Below are positions 1-5,495 of a DNA stretch of 5,495 nt, one piece after another (position 1 is the stretch's first letter; each line of letters opens with the position of its first letter). A program made the translations under genes and the position numbers. The notes below the pieces were generated by a model, which did not search any database, was not told the DNA's origin, and saw nothing but the letters and a program-made list of their open reading frames with translations. Source of the DNA: Bacillota bacterium (lineage in GTDB: Bacteria; Bacillota; Limnochordia; Limnochordales; ZCTH02-B6); NCBI GenBank assembly GCA_003387805.1, contig QGSR01000140.1, positions 1-5,495 on the forward strand. Reading direction: 5' to 3'.

Positions 1-1637
1 GTCATGGCGCACGCCTTGATCCAGCAGCATGCCCCGCACCCGCTGCGCGAAGAAGTCCATCACCCGCTGCAGCAGCGCGTCGGCTTCGTCGTCGAACCGC
101 CCGCCGAAGGCGGCCAGAGCCGCCGAGAGGGCTTCCCCGAGGTGAATCTCCAGCGGGAAACCGCTGACGATGCGCACGACGCCCAGCGCCTGGCGCCGGA
201 GCGCGTACGGATCCTGGGAGCCCGTCGGAATCAAGTCCACGCCGAAGCAGCCTACGATGGTGTCCAGCTTGTCGGCCACGCTTAGAATCGAGCCCGCCAA
301 TGTCCGCGGCAGCTCGTCGCCCGCGAACCGGGGCAGGTAATGCTCGAACACCGCGTCGGCCACCGCTTCCCCTTCGCCCGACAGCAGCGCGTATTCCCTG
401 CCCATGACGCCCTGCAGCTCGGGGAATTCGTACACCATCTGCGTGACCAGGTCGGCTTTGGCCAAGTAGGCGGCCCGGTCGACCACGGCCGCGACCTCTT
501 CGTCCGCGCCGGCCATGCGGGCCAGGGACGCCGCCAGGGCCCGCACCCGCTCCACCTTTTCGTACACCGTGCCCAGCCGCTCCTGGAACACCACGTCCTT
601 CAGCCGGGGGACGTAGTCGGCCAGGGGCGTCTTCCGGTCTTCGTCGTAGAAGAACCGGGCGTCCGCGAGCCGGGCCGCCAGCACCTTTTCGTTGCCGCGG
701 CGGACGACGTCCATGTCCTCCCGCGGACCGTTGGCCACGGCCACGAACAGCGGCAGCAGCCGTCCCGCCTTGTCGGCCAGCGGGAAGTAGCGCTGGTGCT
801 CCCGCATGGGCGTGATCAGCGCGGCGCGCGGCAGCTGCAGGAACGACTCGTCGAACGATCCGACCACGGCCGCAGGCCACTCCACCAAGTTGGCCACCTC
901 GGCCACCAGGTCTTCGTCCTCCAGGACCGAGGCGCCATGGGCTTCGGCGGCCCGGCGGACTTCGTCCCGCACCGCCTGCGTCCGCTCCGGTCCATCCACC
1001 AGCACGTACGCGGCCCGCATGCGTTCCACATAGTCGGCGGGGCCGTCCAGCACCACGTCGCCTTTGGCCAGGAAACGGTGGCCGCGGCTGATGCGGCCCG
1101 CGGCCACGCCGTCCAGCGTCACCGGCAGCACCTGCCCGTCCAGCAGCGCGACGAGCCAGCGCACCGGCCTGGCGAAGCGCAGCGTTCCGTCACCCCACCG
1201 CATCGACTTGGGAAACTGCAGGCCCGCGATGAACCCCGGCAGCCACTCGGCCAGCACGTCCGCCGCCGGCCGGCCCGCGGAGCGGGTAATCGCGAACACG
1301 TACCGGCCTTGCTCCGTCTCCCGAATCTCCAGCTCGTCCACGCTGACGCCCTGGCCCCGGGCGAAGCCCAGCGCGGCCTTGGTGGGCGCGCCCGTCTCGT
1401 CGAAGGCGACCCGGGCCGACGGACCCTTCATTTCCCGCACCAGATCCTCCTGACGGGCCGCCAGCCCGAACACCAGCAGCGCCAGCCGCCGCGGCGTGCC
1501 CTTGACTTCCAGGCGGTCATAGGTCAGGCGCAAGTCGGCCAGCTGCTTTTCCGCGGCTTCCTGCATTTGGCCCAAGGCCCCGTCCACGAACCGGGCGGGC
1601 AGCTCCTCGGTGCCGATTTCCACCAAAAGGTCCAGCT

Positions 1638-1641
<4 letters not shown>
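1..1641 (-). CDS. glyS: Glycine-tRNA ligase beta subunit, C-terminus beyond window
   Basis: This is the beta subunit of alpha2-beta2 glycyl-tRNA synthetase, which recognises and binds tRNA-Gly. The frame is open for 547 codons from a GTG at 1641 to the left edge with no stop; the family is usually about 690 residues, so about 140, including most of the anticodon-binding DALR-type domain, are missing. Visible blocks: [11 protein letters not shown] (8-18), FPKSMRWG (143-150), RFARPVRW (155-162), [34 protein letters not shown] (within 316-336), [27 protein letters not shown] with His434, ADKLDTIVG (456-464) and [12 protein letters not shown] (472-483). The central part belongs to an HD-type fold. 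The GTG forms GTGA with the glyQ stop. The frame is intact throughout, with no frameshift. The opposite strand also has long open frames over this gene, which are by-products of the G+C-rich codons. Confidence 0.97.
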
Positions 1642-2518
<877 letters not shown>

Positions 2519-2522
<4 letters not shown>

Positions 2523-3274
2523 CGCTCAACCCCCTGCGTTTCCGCCGCGCCCAAAGACAGCAGGAAATCCATGGAATGCAGCCAGCGGCCGATGCGGGCC
2601 GCGCAGTATTTGGGCAGCACGTCCTCCAGCGTTTGCAAAGCCCGCCGGGACGGCCGCAGAACGCCCAGCCGCGCCGGCTCGGCCCGGGCCATGTAGCGCA
2701 TCACTTCCAATGACTCGTGGTCCAGTTTGGTCGCGTCCGCGCCGCGGCAGCGCCCGCACACGAGCCCTCCGGCCTCGACGCTGAACCACGACGCGTCCTG
2801 CGCCCCGCAGCGCACGCAGTCGTCCAGGTGCGGCCGAAAGCCCAGTTCCTGCATAAGCTGCACCTCGAAGTACCGCGTCGTCAATGCCAGCCGCGGGCCC
2901 GTGGCCAGCATCTCCATAACCATCAATAATAGCGCAAACAGGCGGGGATGTCCATCGTTCAGCTCCGTCGTGCGGTCCAGGAGCTCCGCCACGTAGGCCG
3001 CATGGGCCATGCGCAGCAAGTCCTCCCGCAGGGGCAAAAAAGACCGCACGATTTCGCCCTGGCTGATGGTGTCCAGCGACTTGCGCTCGTACAGCAGGAA
3101 GCGGCCGTGGGTAAACAGCTGCGTCACACCCAGAAGCCGGCTGCGCGGACGGCGCACGCCCCGGGCCACCGCCTCCACTTTTCCCCGCTCATACGTGAAC
3201 AGCGTGACGATTTTGTCCGCCTCGCCCAGGCTGCGGGAGCGCAGCACCACCGCCTCGGCCTTGTAAAGAGCCAT
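2519..3274 (-). CDS. recO: DNA repair protein RecO
   Basis: RecO is the mediator that, with RecR (and RecF), displaces single-strand binding protein and helps load RecA on gapped DNA; it also anneals strands. The gene gives 251 residues, a usual family length. An N-terminal OB-fold covers about 1-80, starting [22 protein letters not shown], where the start [10 protein letters not shown] and the [11 protein letters not shown] block are typical. A helical domain follows, with a four-cysteine zinc-binding motif C153-x2-C156 and C173-x2-C176 at the usual place. The ATG start at 3274 is preceded by a good AAGGAGA site, and this is the only ATG start among the six visible starts. The gene lies 31 bases after the DUF2905 gene, and its TGA overlaps the glyQ start by 4 bases. 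Residues 115-117 use CTA, TTA and TTG for leucine, unlike the CTG-dominated surroundings, within a promoter-like stretch. Confidence 0.95.
2530..2535 (-). promoter_or_regulatory. Ribosome binding site of glyQ
   Basis: AGGGGG on the minus strand, 7 bases before the GTG at 2522, inside the last recO codons. It pairs with UCCUCC if one G-U pair is allowed and supports the GTG that overlaps the recO stop. Confidence 0.6.
2926..2954 (-). promoter_or_regulatory. Candidate sigma-A-type promoter inside recO, pointing to glyQ-glyS
   Basis: On the minus strand TGGACA (2954-2949) and TATTAT (2931-2926) are separated by exactly 17 bases. Each hexamer differs from the vegetative consensus (TTGACA, TATAAT) at one position. 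This is the most A+T-rich patch I see in the window and it is built from leucine codons CTA-TTA-TTG. A transcript would start near 2919, about 400 bases before the glyQ start, and could carry glyQ-glyS separately from the ruv genes. The pattern is seen directly; activity is inferred. Confidence 0.4.
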
Positions 3275-3283
3275 CGAACCGGG

Positions 3284-3290
3284 TCTCCTT
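3284..3290 (-). promoter_or_regulatory. Ribosome binding site of recO
   Basis: AAGGAGA on the minus strand, 9 bases before the ATG at 3274, in the 31-base gap (3275-3305) after the DUF2905 gene. It is a standard Shine-Dalgarno sequence, so recO can start independently of upstream translation. Confidence 0.75.
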
Positions 3291-3294
3291 CGGG

Positions 3295-3314
3295 CGGCGC
3301 CGCCGTCAGCGCCG
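3295..3314 (-). promoter_or_regulatory. Possible G+C hairpin around the DUF2905 stop codon
   Basis: On the minus strand CGGCGC (3314-3309) can pair with GCGCCG (3300-3295), leaving an 8-base loop that begins with the TGA stop. An overlapping perfect palindrome, GGCGGCGCCGCC, lies at 3293-3304. There is no T-run after it, so I do not call a terminator. It sits just ahead of the recO ribosome binding site and could tie recO translation to that of the gene before it. In G+C-rich DNA such a stem can arise by chance. Confidence 0.3.
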
Positions 3315-3521
3315 GAACAGTGCGAACAGCAGCGTGAGGATGAGGCTGAGCAAGATGGACGTGGCGATGGGGATGTAAATCGTCCAGTTGCCCCGGCGGA
3401 TGACGATGTCGCCCGGCAGCCGCGGGATGCCGACGCGCTCCAGCAGCAGAATCAGCACGCCGATCACCAGCAGCACGACGCCCGCCACCACGAGGCTTCG
3501 CCCGACGCCCGAAAACGGCAC
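3306..3521 (-). CDS. Small two-helix membrane protein, DUF2905 family
   Basis: A 71-residue protein of unknown function. It has a short N-terminus, a first hydrophobic segment at about 9-27 (VVAGVVLLVIGVLILLL), a polar connector of about 23 residues holding the conserved stretch IPRLPGDIVIRRGNWTIYIP (32-51), a second hydrophobic segment at about 52-68, and a basic end (FRR). The connector, with its LPGDI and RRGN motifs, is the mark of the DUF2905 family, which is often found beside ruvB in Bacillota and relatives. I infer an integral inner-membrane protein with two spans; topology is not decided, though basic residues in the connector hint that it faces the cytoplasm. The start is the GTG at 3521. 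A second GTG at 3528 overlaps the ruvB stop but is in another frame and only 1 base from the ribosome binding site. Despite its position among recombination genes, nothing in the sequence shows a nuclease or ATPase motif. Confidence 0.9.
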   Translation of the reverse strand: MPFSGVGRSLVVAGVVLLVIGVLILLLERVGIPRLPGDIVIRRGNWTIYIPIATSILLSLILTLLFALFRR

Positions 3522-3524
3522 CGC

Positions 3525-4610
3525 TCACGCCTCCTCGAACAACGTAGACTGATCGACGCCCGGCGGGGCTTGGGCCGGCGCCCGGTCGTCCTCCTCCTGG
3601 CCGCGCCTTGGCAGCGGCCGATTCAAATGCCGGTACGCCAGGGCCGTGGCCCGCCGGCCCCGGGGCGTCCGCTCCAGATAGCCGATTTGCATGAGGTACG
3701 GCTCGTAGACGTCTTCGATGGTTTCGACCTCTTCGCCGGCCGCCGCGGCCAGCGTCTCCACGCCCACCGGGCCGCCGCCGAACTTGTCGATGATGGTCTG
3801 CAGCAGCGCCCGGTCGACGCGGTCCAGCCCCAGCTCGTCCACGTCCAGCATGGCCAGGGCCTCGCGCGCCACCGGGCCGGTGACCCGCCCGTCGGCCCGC
3901 ACCTGGGCGAAGTCCCGCACCCGCTTCAGCAGCCGGTTGGCGATGCGGGGCGTTCCCCGGGCCCGCCGGGCGATCTCTCGCGCCCCCTCCTCGGTGACGT
4001 CTACGTCCAGCACCTGAGCCGCCCGCGTCACGATTTGCATCAAGTCCCGCTCGGTGTAGTACTCCAGCCGGAACAAGACGCCGAAGCGGTCCCGCAGGGG
4101 CGAGGTCAGCATGCCCGCCCGGGTGGTGGCCCCGATGAGCGTGAAGGGCGGCAGATCCAGCCGCAAGGACCGCGCACTGGGCCCCTTGCCGATGACGATG
4201 TCCACCGCGAAGTCTTCCATGGCCGGATAGAGCACTTCCTCCACCGTGCGGTTCAGGCGGTGGATTTCGTCGATGAACAGCACGTCCCGGGGCTCCAGGT
4301 TGGTCAAGATGGCCACCAGGTCGCCCTGGCGCTCGATGGCCGGGCCCGAGGTGGTGCGCATGTTGACGCCCAGCTCGTTGGCGATGACGCCCGCCAGCGT
4401 CGTCTTGCCCAGCCCCGGCGGACCGCTCAGGAGCACGTGGTCCAGCGCCTCGGCGCGGGAGCGGGCCGCCTCGATAAACACCGACAAGCTTTCTTTGATC
4501 TGGTCCTGCCCGATGTACGAGGCCAGCCGTCGCGGGCGCAGGCCGGCCTCAATCTCCGCGTCCTCCGGCCGCAGCCGGCCCGTGACGATGCGCTCCTCGT
4601 CTCTGTTCAC
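3525..4610 (-). CDS. ruvB: Holliday-junction branch-migration ATPase RuvB
   Basis: RuvB is the AAA+ hexameric motor that pumps DNA through the RuvA-bound junction. The gene gives 361 residues from a GTG at 4610. Motifs in order: Walker A GPPGLGKT (63-70), the RuvB-specific segment [13 protein letters not shown] (86-98), Walker B LFIDEIH (111-117), sensor 1 ATTR (161-164), PLRDRFG (171-177) with the arginine finger at Arg175, sensor 2 region [12 protein letters not shown] (219-230), and a C-terminal winged helix containing [21 protein letters not shown] and [10 protein letters not shown] (about 274-319). All ATPase residues are present. Residues 331-361 form a Pro/Gln/acidic tail, probably disordered, ending QSTLFEEA; it is longer than the tail of E. 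coli RuvB. The last codons carry the ribosome binding site of the next gene, whose start is 3 bases beyond the TGA. The N-terminus [17 protein letters not shown] agrees with other Bacillota RuvB proteins, supporting the start. Confidence 0.98.
   Translation of the reverse strand: MNRDEERIVTGRLRPEDAEIEAGLRPRRLASYIGQDQIKESLSVFIEAARSRAEALDHVLLSGPPGLGKTTLAGVIANELGVNMRTTSGPAIERQGDLVAILTNLEPRDVLFIDEIHRLNRTVEEVLYPAMEDFAVDIVIGKGPSARSLRLDLPPFTLIGATTRAGMLTSPLRDRFGVLFRLEYYTERDLMQIVTRAAQVLDVDVTEEGAREIARRARGTPRIANRLLKRVRDFAQVRADGRVTGPVAREALAMLDVDELGLDRVDRALLQTIIDKFGGGPVGVETLAAAAGEEVETIEDVYEPYLMQIGYLERTPRGRRATALAYRHLNRPLPRRGQEEDDRAPAQAPPGVDQSTLFEEA
3530..3536 (-). promoter_or_regulatory. Ribosome binding site of the DUF2905 gene
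   Basis: GAGGAGG on the minus strand, within the last ruvB codons. It is 8 bases from the GTG at 3521 but only 1 base from the out-of-frame GTG at 3528, so it selects 3521 and the frame that encodes the membrane protein. Its place inside ruvB suggests translational coupling. Confidence 0.75.
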
Positions 4611-4617
4611 CGCACTG

Positions 4618-4626
4618 TCCTCCCTC
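4618..4626 (-). promoter_or_regulatory. Ribosome binding site of ruvB
   Basis: GAGGGAGGA on the minus strand, 7 bases before the GTG at 4610, in the 38-base gap after ruvA. It is a strong Shine-Dalgarno sequence and fixes the GTG as the start. The rest of the gap (4611-4648) is G+C-rich, with no promoter or terminator that I can see. Confidence 0.75.
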
Positions 4627-4648
4627 GCCGCGCCGCGGCCTGCCGGCG

Positions 4649-5254
4649 CTACGCGTCAAAAGGCGCCAGCTCCCGCAGGGCCAGCCGCACCAGCCGGGCC
4701 GTGTCGGCTTCCCCTTTCGCGGCGCGGGCGGCCCGCACCGCCCGGGCCGCGTCGGCCTCGGCATAGCCCAATGCCACCAGCGCCGCCACCGCGTCGGACT
4801 CGGGTGCATCGAAAGCCGCCGCGGCCTGCGGTCCGGCGTCGCCTTCCGGACCCGGCGTCAGCTTGCCTTTGAGCTCCAAAATCATGCGCTGCGCGGTTTT
4901 GCGGCCCACGCCCGAAATGCGGGTCAAGGACGCGACGTCCTCCTCGGCGATGGCCCGCCGGAATTCCGCGGGCCGCAGGGTGGACAGCGCGGTCAGCGAG
5001 AGCCTGGGCCCCATGCCGGACACGGTCATCAAGTCCTCGAACAGGCGCAGCTCGTCTTCCGACGCGAACCCGTACAAGGCCAGCGTGTCCTCGCGCACGT
5101 GGGTGTGGGTGTGCAGCGTCACCTCTTCACCCGGGCCCGGCAGCGCCGCGGCCGTGGACGCGGGCACCGCCACCCGGTAACCCACGCCGCCCACGTCGAC
5201 GACGACCCAGTCCGGCCCCCGGCGCAGCACCCGGCCCCTCAGCATCGCGATCAC
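4649..5254 (-). CDS. ruvA: Holliday-junction branch-migration protein RuvA
   Basis: RuvA is the tetrameric protein that clamps a Holliday junction in a flat open form and recruits two RuvB rings. I place the start at the GTG at 5254-5252, giving 201 residues beginning MIAMLRGRV, which matches the usual RuvA N-terminus. An ATG further upstream (5302) would add 16 residues lying inside ruvC, and the ATG at 5245 would remove the conserved first residues. Domains: OB-fold at about 1-62, with the acidic pin residues Glu55 and Asp56 ([12 protein letters not shown]) at the same positions as in E. coli; two helix-hairpin-helix motifs (VSGMGPRLS, about 78-86, and [12 protein letters not shown], about 113-124); an Ala/Gly/Pro-rich linker at about 133-153; and a C-terminal RuvB-binding three-helix domain at about 154-197. 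It overlaps ruvC as GTGA and lies 38 bases before ruvB. The stop is TAG. A CACACC repeat encodes HTHTH at about 48-52. Confidence 0.97.
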   Translation of the reverse strand: MIAMLRGRVLRRGPDWVVVDVGGVGYRVAVPASTAAALPGPGEEVTLHTHTHVREDTLALYGFASEDELRLFEDLMTVSGMGPRLSLTALSTLRPAEFRRAIAEEDVASLTRISGVGRKTAQRMILELKGKLTPGPEGDAGPQAAAAFDAPESDAVAALVALGYAEADAARAVRAARAAKGEADTARLVRLALRELAPFDA

Positions 5255-5495
5255 TTGAACGCGTCCCCCCAGCGCCGCCGGGTGGCCATGGTGTGCGCGC
5301 ACGTCAGCGCCACCGCCAGCGCGTCGGCCACGTCGTCGGGCTGCGGCACGGCGTCCAGCCCCAGGAGCGTCTTCACCATGTAGCCGACCTGCTCTTTGGC
5401 CGCGCGGCCCTGCCCCGTCACCGCGAGCTTGACTTCCAGCGGCGTGAACTCGTGAATGTCCAGCCCCGCTTCGGCCGCGGCCAGCAGCACGACGC
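5251..5495 (-). CDS. ruvC: Holliday-junction endonuclease RuvC, C-terminal half (5' part beyond window)
   Basis: RuvC is the dimeric nuclease that makes paired nicks in Holliday junctions held by RuvAB. Eighty codons plus the TGA stop (5253-5251) are visible, about half of the usual 165-175 residues; the reading frame runs off the right edge, so the true start is not in the window. Family blocks seen in order are [33 protein letters not shown], the MVKTLLGL segment, and [12 protein letters not shown]. In the last block the aspartates at 5332-5334 and 5323-5325 have the D-x-x-D spacing of the catalytic pair Asp138/Asp141 of E. coli RuvC; the other two acidic ligands would lie outside the window. 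The GTG at 5490-5488 is an internal valine, not a start. The stop overlaps the ruvA start by 4 bases. The protein ends soon after the last helix, with a short basic tail ([11 protein letters not shown]). Identification is firm. Confidence 0.96.
   Translation of the reverse strand, partial: VVLLAAAEAGLDIHEFTPLEVKLAVTGQGRAAKEQVGYMVKTLLGLDAVPQPDDVADALAVALTCAHTMATRRRWGDAFK
5264..5270 (-). promoter_or_regulatory. Ribosome binding site of ruvA
   Basis: GGGGGGA on the minus strand lies 9 bases before the GTG at 5254, inside the end of ruvC. It can pair with the anti-Shine-Dalgarno CCUCC using a G-U pair. It supports the GTG start that overlaps the ruvC stop over both the upstream and downstream ATG codons. 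Confidence 0.6.

Noticed and set aside
2..880. Minus-strand frame of 292 codons rich in Arg, Gly and Ala within the glyS region
   Set aside because: It is out of frame with glyS, whose true frame shows conserved motifs across the same bases; the composition is typical of a shifted frame in G+C-rich DNA.
4611..4648. Promoter or terminator in the ruvA-ruvB gap
   Set aside because: Only a ribosome binding site is visible; no -10/-35 pair and no stem followed by a T-run.
3570..4766. Long plus-strand open frame (398 codons) opposite ruvB and the end of ruvA
   Set aside because: G+C-rich antisense shadow; the minus strand carries all RuvB motifs, and the plus-strand product is low-complexity and unrecognisable.
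5098..5114. Short GTGTGG-type tandem repeat
   Set aside because: It encodes HTHTH in a variable loop of RuvA just before the conserved [11 protein letters not shown]; too short to be a meaningful DNA repeat.
5255..5302. Extended RuvA start at the ATG at 5302
   Set aside because: It would add 16 residues unlike any RuvA N-terminus and lies within the ruvC coding end; the GTG at 5254 gives the canonical MIAMLRG.

Overview
The window is a high-G+C (roughly two-thirds by eye) bacterial segment in which every gene I can support lies on the minus strand, so it reads from right to left: 'ruvC - ruvA - ruvB - small DUF2905-type membrane protein - recO - glyQ - glyS'. The two outer genes are cut by the window edges: ruvC lacks its N-terminal half and glyS lacks its C-terminal part. 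Coding is nearly continuous. The longest gap between genes is 38 bases, and there is no RNA gene, mobile element, CRISPR array or large repeat.

Organism: the separate alpha and beta subunits of glycyl-tRNA synthetase, the recO-glyQ-glyS order and a DUF2905-type gene straight after ruvB are typical of Bacillota (Firmicutes) and relatives. With this base composition I infer a high-G+C, possibly thermophilic, lineage of Bacillota (Symbiobacterium, Thermaerobacter or Limnochordia-like). This rests on gene order and protein similarity recalled from memory, not on a search.

Right part (about 3525-5495): the Holliday-junction machinery. RuvA binds the junction, RuvB is the ATP-driven branch-migration motor and RuvC cuts the junction. 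Middle (3306-3521): a 71-residue protein with two predicted membrane segments and unknown function, placed 3 bases after ruvB. Then recO (2519-3274), whose product helps load RecA in the RecFOR pathway. Left part (1-2522): glyQ and glyS, which charge tRNA-Gly for translation.

The genes are tightly coupled. The ruvC/ruvA, recO/glyQ and glyQ/glyS junctions are all 4-base GTGA overlaps, and five of the six visible start codons are GTG. The larger gaps, before ruvB (38 bases) and before recO (31 bases), both carry a good ribosome binding site. The layout suggests one polycistronic transcript joining recombination repair to glycine charging.

Most of the window is ordinary housekeeping DNA and I see no strong case for a new system. 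The observations most worth a second look are a promoter-like TGGACA-17-TATTAT element inside recO, made with out-of-character leucine codons and placed to drive glyQS; the lack of room for a glycine T-box leader directly before glyQ; the uncharacterised membrane protein coupled to ruvB; and a QxxLF-type motif at the extreme C-terminus of RuvB.
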